Shown here: piece by piece, positions 24,868 through 33,179 of the stretch
Layout of the letters: each line of letters opens with the position of its first letter
Numbering within the stretch: position 1 is the stretch's first letter
Assembly: GCA_007695035.1 (NCBI GenBank)
Contig: REEO01000015.1
Span: forward strand, 1-37,468
Direction of reading: 5' to 3'
From: Saprospirales bacterium
Lineage (GTDB): Bacteria > Bacteroidota > Bacteroidia > Chitinophagales > Saprospiraceae
DNA length: 37,468 nt
The notes under the pieces: generated by a model
Database searches by the model: none
Seen by the model: the letters and a program-made list of their open reading frames with translations, nothing else
Told to the model about the DNA's origin: nothing
Position numbers and translations under genes: made by a program

Positions 24868-25245
24868 CTACAATTTATTTACAACCCTTTGAATTCCATC
24901 TTTGAGAAGAAGAGTATTGAAATTAATGAGAAGACCGAGTTTTTTGTCTTTGAGCCTGAGGTAGGTGAGTAATTGAGCAAAATGAATCTTTGCCAGGGCT
25001 TCTGCAGATTTCACCTCTACAACTACCTTGTCTTCCACCAAAAGATCAAGCCGGTAGCCAGCATCCAGCTTTTGCCCCTTGTATACAATAGGCAGTGGTA
25101 CTTCATTACTCGCCCTCAGTCCTCTGCTCATCAACTCGTGAAACAAACATTGCTGGTAGCTGCTCTCTAGAAGTCCAGGACCGAGTTGTCTGTGGACTTC
25201 AATGGCTGCTCCAATGATTTTCCTTGAAATTGCATTCTCTCCCAT
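24868..25245 (-). CDS. GxxExxY family protein (PD-(D/E)XK-like), copy A
   Basis: The 125-residue protein carries the family motif GLLESSY (residues 24-30) after 'IIGAAIEVHRQLGPG'. It also has a PD-(D/E)XK-like core: D67 (GYRLDLLV), then E77-V-K79 (VVVEVKSAE) and Q91. It closes with 'KKLGLLINFNTLLLKDGIQR', the family's usual C-terminus. The fold suggests a nuclease, but no biochemical function is established for the family. It is bracketed by two identical 113-base repeats and by a 48-base tandem array at its 3' end. A second copy, about 70% identical, lies at 32743. Length is normal and no damage is seen. Confidence 0.92.
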   Translation of the reverse strand: MGENAISRKIIGAAIEVHRQLGPGLLESSYQQCLFHELMSRGLRASNEVPLPIVYKGQKLDAGYRLDLLVEDKVVVEVKSAEALAKIHFAQLLTYLRLKDKKLGLLINFNTLLLKDGIQRVVNKL

Positions 25246-25308
25246 AACATTTTTATTCTTAGGTGTATCAAGAATGGAAAATGTACCCTATTATGTGATA
25301 ATTTTTTG

Positions 25309-25421
25309 CTTGTATTGCTCACCGCAAAGCGCGCCATGCACGCAAAGAAATACGCAATGATTCTCATCTGAACTATTTTCTCAGCGCTAACTTTGCGTGC
25401 ACTGCGAGCTCTGCGGTGAAC
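25309..25421. repeat. 113-base repeat, right copy
   Basis: This copy is identical to 24508-24620, with a single 48-base unit and no expansion. It starts 63 bases upstream of the GxxExxY start codon. Confidence 0.9.
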
Positions 25422-25511
25422 CATTTTCTATGTACTAATGGAGTTATTCGAAAGTATTGGCCTTAAAAAATATTGCTATTTCCTAATTCACCTCGACCAA
25501 TAACCCATAGC

Positions 25512-25543
25512 TTTTGTCATCCGCCCGTATTTCCATATCTTTA
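25512..25543 (+). promoter_or_regulatory. Promoter of the kynurenine operon
   Basis: TTTTG (25512-25516) and TATCTTTA (25536-25543) are separated by 19 bases, matching the Bacteroidota -33 TTTG/-7 TAnnTTTG arrangement. The first gene starts 100 bases further on, so there is a leader of about 90 bases. Confidence 0.6.
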
Positions 25544-25642
25544 CATCCCAATGGAAATGGCCCCGGTTATTTTGGCTGAGGAGGATGAAGGGCTGGGGTG
25601 GATTCCACTTCTTTTTTTAATAAATGCATCAAAACACAACCG

Positions 25643-26053
25643 ATGAAAAGTAAACTGGTAGATGGCAAGGCAAAACCGAGGGGGAAATTTCCACACATCA
25701 AGCGGGTCAGGGATTTTCTCTATGTATCGGGTACCAGCTCGCGCAAACCGGACAACAGCATTGCCGGTGCTGAAGTGGACGAGATGGGCACCACCCGGCT
25801 GGATATCAAAGCACAGACCCGGGCAGTGCTCGAAAACATCGACGACATACTGCGCTCTGAAGGGGCTTCACTCAAAGATGTGGTCGACATCACCACCTTT
25901 TTGGTCAATATGAACGATTTTGGAGGATACAATGAAGTGTATGCGGAGTTCTTCGATTACGAAGGGCCCACCCGGACGACGGTGGCGGTTCACCAACTGC
26001 CCCACCCCTACCTTCTTCTTGAAATAAAGGCCATTGCCTGGAAACCAATTTAA
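25643..26053 (+). CDS. RidA-family 2-aminomuconate deaminase-like protein
   Basis: The 136-residue protein is a RidA/YjgF fold: '[20 protein letters not shown]', '[19 protein letters not shown]', '[14 protein letters not shown]', '[20 protein letters not shown]'. The 'PTRTTV' arginine and terminal glutamate are the usual imine/enamine-binding residues. RidA relatives in tryptophan/nitrobenzoate degradation clusters deaminate 2-aminomuconate. Position as first gene of this kynurenine operon makes that role likely here. The ATG at 25643 was chosen because the family N-terminus follows it. The next gene starts 9 bases after the stop. Confidence 0.85.
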   Translation: MKSKLVDGKAKPRGKFPHIKRVRDFLYVSGTSSRKPDNSIAGAEVDEMGTTRLDIKAQTRAVLENIDDILRSEGASLKDVVDITTFLVNMNDFGGYNEVYAEFFDYEGPTRTTVAVHQLPHPYLLLEIKAIAWKPI

Positions 26054-26062
26054 ATTGAATAT

Positions 26063-27298
26063 ATGAAATACTTACAGACCCTCGCTGCTTTCGCACTCCT
26101 TCCCCTGCTGCTGGTCAACTGCCAATCCCCACAGTCAGAGGAGCAAAGCACAGAGCGAAATACCACAGTCATACTCTCCCTGGATGGCTTTCGCTGGGAT
26201 TACGCTGAACACACACCCACTCCCAATCTGGATAAAATAGCAGAAAATGGAGTCATGGCTGAGGCGCTGATTCCGGTATTCCCCACCGGCACTTTTGCCA
26301 ATCACTACACCATGGCCACCGGCTTGTATCCCGAAAACCACGGAATTGTCAACAATCGGTTTACTTGCCCCATACTCGGGAAAGACTACAACAAAGGAGA
26401 TCGCTCCACCGTGAGGGACGGAAAATTTTACGAAGGAGAACCCATCTGGGTGACTGCGCAAAAGCAGGGATTGAGCACAGCTTGTTTTTTCTGGGTGGGA
26501 AGCGAGGCAGATGTGGAGGGAATCAGGCCGGATCGCTGGAAAAAATACCAAAATGATTTTCCCTACGGAGATCGAATAGACACCGTGGTCCACTGGCTGA
26601 GTTTGCCCGAAGGAGAGAGGCCAGACCTCATTATGTGGTACTACCACCAAATCGACAGCGATGGACACCGCTACGGCCCGCTCGCCGACAGCTTGCTGAT
26701 GACTGTGCGCATGAAGGACAGCCTCATAGGCGTCTTTCTGGAAAAAGTTGACCAACTCCCCAACCGGGATCAGATAAATTTTATCATCGTTTCCGACCAC
26801 GGAATGGCAGAGGTACTTCCCGATGGAGTTATTCACATGGACCAGCAGCTCGACACTGCGCTGGTCGATTTCTTTGATGGCGGAAGTACAAAGATGAACA
26901 TCAAAGCCAAAGACGGTGAGATTGATCAAATCTACGAATCGCTCAGTCAGGTTGAAAACATCCGGGTCTGGAAGGCCGGAGAAGTGCCCGGGCGCTTGAA
27001 TTACGGAAATCACCCCCGGTCTCACGACATAATCGTGCTCGCGGATGTGGGTTACACCTTGGGGTGGAGCTGGAGAAATTACACTTTCCGGGGCAACCAC
27101 GGCTACGACAATGAACACCCTGACATGCACGGCATTTTTTATGCCATGGGACCCGATTTCCGAAAGGGAGAGACCATCCCCGCGTTCAAAAACAAAAACA
27201 TTTACCCCTTGCTGACTCATTTACTGGGTATAAAAGCAGCGGACTCCGATGCAGATTTTTCGGCAGTACAGGAAGCAGTGATTATTTCAGAAAATTAA
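26063..27298 (+). CDS. ENPP-like nucleotide pyrophosphatase/phosphodiesterase lipoprotein
   Basis: The 411-residue protein has a lipoprotein signal (MKYLQTLAAFALLPLLLVNC). A type I phosphodiesterase/alkaline phosphatase-superfamily domain follows: metal-binding D in 'LSLDGFRWDY', nucleophile T in 'FPTGTFANHYTMATGLYPEN', 'QIDSDGHRYGP', 'IIVSDHGMAEV' and 'FRGNHGYDNEHPDMHGIFYA'. These are the two-zinc residues of ENPP enzymes, which cleave nucleotide phosphodiester or pyrophosphate bonds such as in NAD or ATP. It lies between RidA and tryptophan dioxygenase with 9- and 11-base gaps, so it is part of the operon, yet its reaction is not a known kynurenine step. It should face the periplasm or cell surface. 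Confidence 0.9.
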   Translation: MKYLQTLAAFALLPLLLVNCQSPQSEEQSTERNTTVILSLDGFRWDYAEHTPTPNLDKIAENGVMAEALIPVFPTGTFANHYTMATGLYPENHGIVNNRFTCPILGKDYNKGDRSTVRDGKFYEGEPIWVTAQKQGLSTACFFWVGSEADVEGIRPDRWKKYQNDFPYGDRIDTVVHWLSLPEGERPDLIMWYYHQIDSDGHRYGPLADSLLMTVRMKDSLIGVFLEKVDQLPNRDQINFIIVSDHGMAEVLPDGVIHMDQQLDTALVDFFDGGSTKMNIKAKDGEIDQIYESLSQVENIRVWKAGEVPGRLNYGNHPRSHDIIVLADVGYTLGWSWRNYTFRGNHGYDNEHPDMHGIFYAMGPDFRKGETIPAFKNKNIYPLLTHLLGIKAADSDADFSAVQEAVIISEN

Positions 27299-27309
27299 AC
27301 TTGCGAAGT

Positions 27310-28407
27310 ATGAGTGAAAAATACACCAGTATCCATTACCACAATTACCTGCAGTTAGAGAAAATACTGTCCGCCCAGGATATGCGGTCTGCACTCGATG
27401 GAAAGCCCGCTCACGATGAAATGCTCTTCATCATCATCCATCAGGTGTACGAACTGTGGTTCAAGGAAATTGCCCACGACCTCGGCTCTGTCATCGAAAT
27501 GTTCAAAACCGACAATGTGGACGAGCGCAGCATAAGTGTTGCAGTAGCCCGGCTGGACAGAATAATCGAAATTCAAAAGGTGCTGATCGCGCAGATCAGG
27601 GTGCTGGAAACCATGACTTCACTCGATTTTCTGGACTTTCGCAACTACCTCTTTCCCGCCTCCGGATTTCAGTCCCACCAGTTCAGAATGGTGGAGTTGA
27701 TGCTCGGCTTAAAGTCAGAGCAGCGGATCACCTACAACGATGCCCCCTATACCGATGCATTTCAGGGGGAGCAGCGCAAGATTTTGGAAGAACTCGAGCA
27801 GTCCGACTCCATGCTCGACCTGCTGGAAGCATGGTTGGAGCGCACCCCCTTTCTGGAGTTCAAAAACTTCAATTTCCTGGAGGCTTACCGGGAGGCAGTA
27901 AAAAACATGCTGCAGGAGGAGACCAGCGCCATTGAAGAATCAGATATTTTGAGTGAGGAGGAAAAGAAACAGCGATTGGCCATGCTAGGCGACACGGACT
28001 CCTATTTTGCCTCTGTACTGGATGAGAAACAGCACGAGAAGTTGATCGAAAAGGGCGAACTAAAACTCAGTTACAAGGCCACCATGGCAGCCCTGCTCAT
28101 CAATCTCTACCGGGACGAGCCCATTCTCCAGATGCCTCATTTGTTCATCACCAAAATACTAGAAATCGACGATCTGCTGACAAGTTGGAGGTTCCGGCAC
28201 GCACAGATGGTGATGAGAATGCTGGGTCGAAAAACCGGAACGGGCGGCTCATCCGGCCACAAATACCTGCGGAAGACAGCCGACCAGCACAAGATATTCA
28301 GCGATCTTCACAACATATCCACTCTGCTCATTCCGCGGTCCAAGCTGCCCAAACTCCCCGCGGAGCTCAAAAAGCAACTGGGGTTCAATTTCACAGCAGA
28401 TGATTAA
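27310..28407 (+). CDS. kynA: Tryptophan 2,3-dioxygenase
   Basis: This heme enzyme opens the tryptophan indole ring to N-formylkynurenine, the first pathway step. The 365-residue protein has 'YTSIHYHNYLQLEKILSAQ', 'EMLFIIIHQVYELWFKEI', 'FLDFRNYLFPASGFQSHQFR' and 'FRHAQMVMRMLGRKTGTGGS' followed by 'SGHKYL'. The last contains the heme-ligand histidine and the conserved GTGGSSG loop. The ATG at 27310 was chosen over the TTG nine bases earlier because it starts the family N-terminus (MSEKYTSIHYHNY). It follows the phosphodiesterase gene by 11 bases. No kynurenine formamidase gene is in the window. Confidence 0.95.
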   Translation: MSEKYTSIHYHNYLQLEKILSAQDMRSALDGKPAHDEMLFIIIHQVYELWFKEIAHDLGSVIEMFKTDNVDERSISVAVARLDRIIEIQKVLIAQIRVLETMTSLDFLDFRNYLFPASGFQSHQFRMVELMLGLKSEQRITYNDAPYTDAFQGEQRKILEELEQSDSMLDLLEAWLERTPFLEFKNFNFLEAYREAVKNMLQEETSAIEESDILSEEEKKQRLAMLGDTDSYFASVLDEKQHEKLIEKGELKLSYKATMAALLINLYRDEPILQMPHLFITKILEIDDLLTSWRFRHAQMVMRMLGRKTGTGGSSGHKYLRKTADQHKIFSDLHNISTLLIPRSKLPKLPAELKKQLGFNFTADD

Positions 28408-28453
28408 AAACATATTTTTTGTACAAGTGATTTTTTAGATAAAAAAGTACCAC

Positions 28454-29473
28454 ATGAAGCCATTGAAAATTGACATTCACACCCACATTATGCCCGGTCA
28501 GATGCCGAATTGGGCGAAAAAATTTGGTTACGGGGGGTTCATACGCCTCGACCACCACAAGCCCTGCTGCGCCCGCATGATGATGGACGACAAGTTTTTC
28601 CGGGAAGTAATGGACAACTGCTGGGATCCCGACAGCAGGCTTAAAGACTGTGCCCAGCACAATGTAGATGTGCAGGTGCTCTCCACCATCCCGGTCCTTT
28701 TCAGCTACTGGGCAAAACCAAAAGACGCAAACGATGTGGCCCGGTTTCTGAACGACCACATAGCGGATATAGTAGAGCGCTATCCAAAGCGATTTGTGGG
28801 GCTTGGAACTGTTCCCATGCAGGATCCCGACCTCGCCATTGCAGAAATGGAGCGCTGCGTCAAACAGTTGGGACTCGCCGGAATTGAGATCGGATCTCAC
28901 ATCAACGACTGGAACCTTTCCGACCCGGAACTCTTCCCGTTTTTTGAGGCGGCAGAGCGTCTCGGGGCCTCCATATTTGTCCATCCGTGGGATATGATGG
29001 GCAAAGATAAAATGTCGAAATACTGGCTCCCCTGGTTGGTCGGAATGCCGGCAGAGACCTCTCTGGCCATCTGCTCCATGATTTTTGGGGGGGTTTTTGA
29101 AAGACTGCCCAATCTAAAGGTGGCTTTTGCGCACGGTGGAGGGTCCTTTCCCGCCACCATCGGAAGGATAGAGCACGGCTACAACGTCAGGCCCGACCTC
29201 TGCGCGGTGGACAACGATGTCAACCCCAGGGAATACCTCGGGCGGTTCTATCTGGACTCACTGGTTCACGATCCCAAAATGCTGGATTACATAGTCGGGC
29301 TGGTGGGATCGGACAAAGTCGCTCTGGGAACCGATTACCCCTTTCCACTCGGTGAGCTGGACCCCGGAAAACTGATTGAGAGCATGCCTTACGAGGACGA
29401 CCTCAAGGGGCAACTCCTGGGGAAAAATGCACTGGATTGGCTCGGCCTCAGTGAAGAACAATTTTTAACCTAA
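28454..29473 (+). CDS. 2-amino-3-carboxymuconate-6-semialdehyde decarboxylase (ACMSD)
   Basis: The 339-residue amidohydrolase-fold protein has the zinc ligands H9 and H11 (IDIHTHIMP), H177 (FVHPWDM) and D294 (LGTDYPFPLG), plus H227 (FAHGGGSFP). All are offset by three from the human ACMSD positions. It removes CO2 from the ring-opened product of 3-hydroxyanthranilate, so that carbon flows to 2-aminomuconate instead of quinolinate and NAD. It lies between kynA and kynU. The 46-base gap before it is the longest within the operon. All catalytic residues look intact. Confidence 0.93.
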   Translation: MKPLKIDIHTHIMPGQMPNWAKKFGYGGFIRLDHHKPCCARMMMDDKFFREVMDNCWDPDSRLKDCAQHNVDVQVLSTIPVLFSYWAKPKDANDVARFLNDHIADIVERYPKRFVGLGTVPMQDPDLAIAEMERCVKQLGLAGIEIGSHINDWNLSDPELFPFFEAAERLGASIFVHPWDMMGKDKMSKYWLPWLVGMPAETSLAICSMIFGGVFERLPNLKVAFAHGGGSFPATIGRIEHGYNVRPDLCAVDNDVNPREYLGRFYLDSLVHDPKMLDYIVGLVGSDKVALGTDYPFPLGELDPGKLIESMPYEDDLKGQLLGKNALDWLGLSEEQFLT

Positions 29474-29496
29474 TTCCATTCTTAGATACAAAGTAA

Positions 29497-30762
29497 ATGA
29501 GCATAGAAATACCTGATCACGTAATGGAACTTGACCGCAGGGATCCCCTGGCCGGGTTCAGAGAAAATTTTAACCGGCCCGAGACCTTCAACGCAGAAAA
29601 ATGCATCTACCTGTGTGGTAATTCCCTCGGATTGCAGCCGGCAGAAGCGGAGGAATTTGTCCGACTCGAGATGGAGAAGTGGGCCAAAATGGGTGTGGAA
29701 GGCCATATTAAAGGAAAGTACCCCTGGATGCCTTACCACGAATTTCTCACCGAAAAAATGGCAGAAATTGCAGGAGCGAAAAAGGAGGAAGTGGTAGTAA
29801 TGAACTCCCTCACTGTCAATCTTCACCTGCTCATGGTTTCCTTTTACAGTCCGACCAAAAAGCGTTACAAAATCCTGATTGATTACCATCCCTTTCCATC
29901 CGATCGCTATGCGGTGGAATCACAGATCAGGTTTCACGGGTTCGAACCCAAAGACGCCATGATTGAATTACAGCCCGAACCGGGGACCGCTTATGTGAGC
30001 AAAAAACAAATAAAGGAGACTTTTGACCGACACGGAGATCAAATTGCCATGACCCTGATCGGTGGGGTGAACTATTATTCAGGTCAACTATACGACATGA
30101 AATTCATCACCGAAATTACGCACAAACACGGGGCCATAGCGGGATTTGATCTTGCACATGCCGCGGGCAATGTACCGTTGAAATTGCATGACTGGGGGGC
30201 GGATTTTGCAGCCTGGTGCTCCTACAAATACCTCAATTCCGGTCCCGGGGCCCTTTCGGGAATTTTCGTCCACGAGAGACATGCGAAGAGATTTGACCTG
30301 CCCAGATTTGCAGGATGGTGGGGCCACGACAAGGAAACGCGATTTAAGATGGGCTCTGAGTTTGTCCCCATGGCCGGAGCCGAGGGTTGGCAACTTAGCA
30401 ATCCACCCATTTTACCCATGGCCTGTATGCAGGCATCTCTGAACCTCTTTCACGACGCAGGCATGGAAGCACTCCGCAAAAAGAGCATAAAAATGATCTC
30501 ACTCTGCGAGGAACTGGTCAAAGACCTGGAGGGAGAGAAAATCGAACTCATCACACCAAAGAATCCCGAGGAACGCGGTTGCCAATTGTCAATTCGTGTG
30601 AAAAATGCCAGACGCGACCTGTTTGACCGCATTTCAGCCCGGGGAGTGATTGCAGATTGGAGAGAACCGGATGTGATTCGAATTGCATTTGCACCGCTGT
30701 ACAACACCTATGCAGAAGTTTACGAATTTACTCAAATTTTAAGAGATAGCATTGATGAGTGA
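29497..30762 (+). CDS. kynU: Kynureninase
   Basis: The 421-residue PLP enzyme splits 3-hydroxykynurenine into 3-hydroxyanthranilate and alanine. Motifs are 'IYLCGNSLGLQP', 'GVEGHIKGKYPWMPYHE', 'DYHPFPSDRYAVESQI', 'AIAGFDLAHAAGNVPLKL' (with D218 and H221) and the PLP lysine K244 in 'WCSYKYLNSGPG'. 'RFAGWWGHDKETRFKM' is also family-typical. The start is an ATG 23 bases after ACMSD, and the stop overlaps the KMO start by 8 bases. Length and residues are normal. Confidence 0.95.
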   Translation: MSIEIPDHVMELDRRDPLAGFRENFNRPETFNAEKCIYLCGNSLGLQPAEAEEFVRLEMEKWAKMGVEGHIKGKYPWMPYHEFLTEKMAEIAGAKKEEVVVMNSLTVNLHLLMVSFYSPTKKRYKILIDYHPFPSDRYAVESQIRFHGFEPKDAMIELQPEPGTAYVSKKQIKETFDRHGDQIAMTLIGGVNYYSGQLYDMKFITEITHKHGAIAGFDLAHAAGNVPLKLHDWGADFAAWCSYKYLNSGPGALSGIFVHERHAKRFDLPRFAGWWGHDKETRFKMGSEFVPMAGAEGWQLSNPPILPMACMQASLNLFHDAGMEALRKKSIKMISLCEELVKDLEGEKIELITPKNPEERGCQLSIRVKNARRDLFDRISARGVIADWREPDVIRIAFAPLYNTYAEVYEFTQILRDSIDE

Positions 30763-32110
30763 AAAAAACAAAGTAATCGTAGTTGGAGGCGGTTTGTGCG
30801 GCACATTGTTGGCAATCCGACTTCGCCAAAGGGGTTTTGAGACACTGGTTTTTGAAAAGCGACCAGATATGCGAAAGGAGGAGATCAGCGCCGGTCGCTC
30901 TATCAACCTCGCCCTCTCCAACCGCGGACTTCGCGCACTGGAGATGATTGGCCTCAGAGAAAAAGCCAAAGAGATCACCATTCCAATGAAGGGAAGAATG
31001 CTGCACGACCGGGAGGGCAACCTCAGATTGTCGCCCTACAGCGGCAGAGAAACCGACCACATAAATTCCATTTCGAGAGGAGACCTCAACTCCATGCTTT
31101 ACGACGAAGCAGAGCGTTTGGGAATTCCCATTCAGTTCAATACCGATTGCATCGAATCGGATCCCGATACAGGACGGGTGGTTTTCAGGGGACCCGACAC
31201 AAAACCGCTGGAAATAGAGGGCGCTGCAGTATTTGGTGCAGATGGAGCCGGCAGTGTAATACGACAGGCAGCAATGGCGAGGAGCAACACCCTGAGGTTC
31301 AATTACAGCCAGACATTCCTGTCTCACGGTTACAAAGAGCTGTCCATTCCCCCAGGTAAGGGCGGGTCGTTTCGCATTGAGAAAAATGCCCTTCACATTT
31401 GGCCGCGAAAGACCTTTATGATGATCGGTCTGCCCAATCCCGATGCGACATTCACCATGACCCTTTTTCTCCCCTTTGCGGGACCGGACGGATTCGATGC
31501 CATAAAAAACGATGAGGATGTCATCCGGTACTTCGAAACCTGGTTTCCCGACGCCTTGCCCCACATGCCGAATATACTGAAAGAATACCGGGAAAATCCG
31601 ACGTCCAGTCTCGGCACCATTCGCTGCTACCCATGGAAAACCGGAAAAAAAACGCTGCTCATTGGAGATGCAGCCCACGCCATTGTACCCTTTTACGGTC
31701 AGGGAATGAACTGCGCCTTTGAAGATGTGGTGGTGCTCGATCAGATCATGGATGAGGCGGGAGACAATTGGTCGGAAATATTCGAAAAATTTCAGCAGAA
31801 GAGAAAACCCGATGCCGATGCCATAGCCGATCTCGCCATTGACAATTTTATCGAAATGCGGGACAAAGTGGCCGATCCCGTTTTTGCCAAAAAGAGAGAA
31901 ATCGAGATGGAACTGGAAAAAAACTTTCCGGATTACTACTCCAAGTACTCGCTCGTCACCTTCCGCGAGGATCTGCCTTATTCGGCAGCCATGAAAGCGG
32001 GCAGAAAGCAGGACGAATACCTACTGAAAATCTGCCGGGAGACAGAGGATATCCGCTCGATCAACAAGGAAAAACTGGTGGAGAAACTCAGAGTGGTAAG
32101 CGGTCTTTAG
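30755..32110 (+). CDS. kmo: Kynurenine 3-monooxygenase
   Basis: This FAD monooxygenase hydroxylates kynurenine. The 451-residue protein begins with the dinucleotide-binding loop GGGLCG (residues 11-16). It has the KMO-specific 'ISAGRSINLALSNRGLRALE' and 'GRMLHDREGNLRLSPYS', and the FAD motif 'LLIGDAAHAIVPFYGQGMNC' near residue 300. The eukaryotic C-terminal membrane anchor is absent, as in other bacterial enzymes. ATG 30755 overlaps kynU by 8 bases. It is the last gene of the operon. No 3-hydroxyanthranilate dioxygenase follows. Confidence 0.94.
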   Translation: MSEKNKVIVVGGGLCGTLLAIRLRQRGFETLVFEKRPDMRKEEISAGRSINLALSNRGLRALEMIGLREKAKEITIPMKGRMLHDREGNLRLSPYSGRETDHINSISRGDLNSMLYDEAERLGIPIQFNTDCIESDPDTGRVVFRGPDTKPLEIEGAAVFGADGAGSVIRQAAMARSNTLRFNYSQTFLSHGYKELSIPPGKGGSFRIEKNALHIWPRKTFMMIGLPNPDATFTMTLFLPFAGPDGFDAIKNDEDVIRYFETWFPDALPHMPNILKEYRENPTSSLGTIRCYPWKTGKKTLLIGDAAHAIVPFYGQGMNCAFEDVVVLDQIMDEAGDNWSEIFEKFQQKRKPDADAIADLAIDNFIEMRDKVADPVFAKKREIEMELEKNFPDYYSKYSLVTFREDLPYSAAMKAGRKQDEYLLKICRETEDIRSINKEKLVEKLRVVSGL

Positions 32111-32145
32111 CCCGGAATATTGAGAGCTATAGCACCAAAGGGATT

Positions 32146-32170
32146 ACAATGGATTTTGGTGGATTAGATG
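32146..32170. repeat. 25-base dispersed repeat, copy 2
   Basis: Identical to 16013-16037 and followed within about 45 bases by element-end DNA, as at the first copy. Confidence 0.8.
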
Positions 32171-32212
32171 TTCCTGGTTAATATTAAAACTGAGTAAAAT
32201 ATGGCTTACCAC

Positions 32213-32230
32213 GGAACCGAGAGCACGGAG
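32213..32230 (+). repeat. Left inverted repeat of the second GxxExxY element
   Basis: GGAACCGAGAGCACGGAG is the exact reverse complement of 33162-33179, about 930 bases away. The preceding TTACCAC corresponds loosely to GTGGTGAA beyond the right copy. Confidence 0.85.
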
Positions 32231-32408
32231 AAACTTTTTAAAAACAGGTGAATTTTTTAAAGGTAAAGTTCATTGCACACTCTTTTTCTAAAGTAGAATA
32301 TTGAAGATGCCATCGTCTCAATTTGAGTAGGACAAATTCTCTGTGTGCTCCGTTTATTTCGACTGTCGCTCACTTCGGCAGGCTTACTTCGACAGGCTCA
32401 ACACAGTG

Positions 32409-32430
32409 CAGTACATCGCAATACAGCGCT
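32409..32430. repeat. 22-base dispersed motif, copy 3
   Basis: CAGTACATCGCAATACAGCG(CT) matches copies at 16182-16203 (inverted) and 23228-23249 with one difference each. Confidence 0.7.
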
Positions 32431-32462
32431 CTGTGGTGAGTCAAAAATGGATTACCAGAGGA

Positions 32463-32555
32463 GAATGGAGGTCGCAGAGAAAGTGGTTCACCACAGAGGA
32501 ACGGCGATCACGGAGAATGGAGGCCCCTGAGAAAGTGGTTTATCATGGGAACGGA
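32463..32555. repeat. Two diverged tandem units (about 53-base period)
   Basis: GAGAATGGAGG...GAGAAAGTGGTTCACCA near 32463 recurs as GAGAATGGAGG...GAGAAAGTGGTTTATCA near 32513. The GGTTCACCACAGAGGAAC piece is the same family as the outer end at 33175-33194. Confidence 0.55.
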
Positions 32556-32742
32556 TATCGTAGGGTTCTGACTTGCGGAACCTGATTAAAGACCTCGCAG
32601 GCCCCAGTTTAAATTCCAACGGGGACTAGCCTTTCTGGATTTTATCCTTTTTTCAAGTGTTAGATAAATTTTAAAAAATATTTGCACTGTGGGTACATTT
32701 CACTTTTTCATTACACCACAGGATGAATAAAAACTAATAGTC

Positions 32743-33144
32743 ATGAAAGAAAACACAATTTCAGGGAAGGTAATTGGGGCCGCTATTGAAGTTCACAAAC
32801 AACTTGGACCTGGCCTGCTTGAGAAAACCTATCAGCATTGTCTGTTTCACGAATTGAGGAGGAGAGGGATATCGGTGAGAAAGGAGGTTCCTCTGCCTGT
32901 GGTTTATAAGGGAGAGAAACTAGACCTTGGTTATCGCATAGACTTGCTGGTAGGTGACAAAGTGATAGTAGAAGTTAAAGCCGTGGAAGCACTGGCACCA
33001 ATTCACACGGCACAAGTACTCACCTACCTAAAACTCAAGGAGAAAAAACTGGGTCTCCTTATCAATTTCAATACACTTCTTTTGAAAAATGGGATACAAA
33101 GGGTTTTGAATGGGTACATACAACCATCTGAATTAAAGGATTAA
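32743..33144 (+). CDS. GxxExxY family protein (PD-(D/E)XK-like), copy B
   Basis: The 133-residue protein aligns without gaps to the copy at 24868: GLLEKTY motif at residues 24-30, D67 (GYRIDLLV), E77-V-K79 (VIVEVKAVE) and 'KKLGLLINFNTLLLKNGIQR'. It has eight extra C-terminal residues. About 70% of residues are identical by eye, so the two are paralogues but not a recent duplicate. It is flanked by 18-base inverted repeats at 32213 and 33162, not by direct repeats. No repair or restriction gene is beside it. Confidence 0.92.
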   Translation: MKENTISGKVIGAAIEVHKQLGPGLLEKTYQHCLFHELRRRGISVRKEVPLPVVYKGEKLDLGYRIDLLVGDKVIVEVKAVEALAPIHTAQVLTYLKLKEKKLGLLINFNTLLLKNGIQRVLNGYIQPSELKD

Positions 33145-33161
33145 TAAGCTTTCCAAAACAC

Positions 33162-33179
33162 CTCCGTGCTCTCGGTTCC
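33162..33179 (-). repeat. Right inverted repeat of the second GxxExxY element
   Basis: CTCCGTGCTCTCGGTTCC is exactly inverted relative to 32213-32230 and is followed by TCTGTGGTGAACC. It starts 17 bases after the GxxExxY stop. Confidence 0.85.

Larger units (their letters stand above)
24508..25421. mobile_element. Composite element: 113-base direct repeats around a GxxExxY gene
   Basis: Perfect 113-base direct repeats (24508-24620 and 25309-25421) enclose the tandem array and the GxxExxY gene. There is no transposase. The structure suggests a non-autonomous element, duplicated or moved as a unit. Confidence 0.55.
32111..32742. other. Repeat-rich intergenic stretch
   Basis: The stretch holds the 25-base repeat (32146-32170), the left inverted repeat of the second GxxExxY element (32213-32230), TTCGACTGTCGCTCACTTCG-type DNA at 32358-32400, the 22-base motif at 32409-32430 and two diverged copies of a 50-60-base unit (32463-32555). 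Short reading frames here are repeats, not genes. Confidence 0.6.

Noticed and set aside
24492-24905. Plus-strand frame encoding six repeats of a 16-residue unit
   Set aside because: It is open only because the 48-base DNA unit is a multiple of three. It has no ribosome site, signal or known fold, and it lies in repeat DNA that also occurs outside this frame.
26135-27220. 361-codon minus-strand frame opposite the phosphodiesterase gene
   Set aside because: It is the complement of a gene with clear catalytic motifs. Its translation has no recognisable domain.
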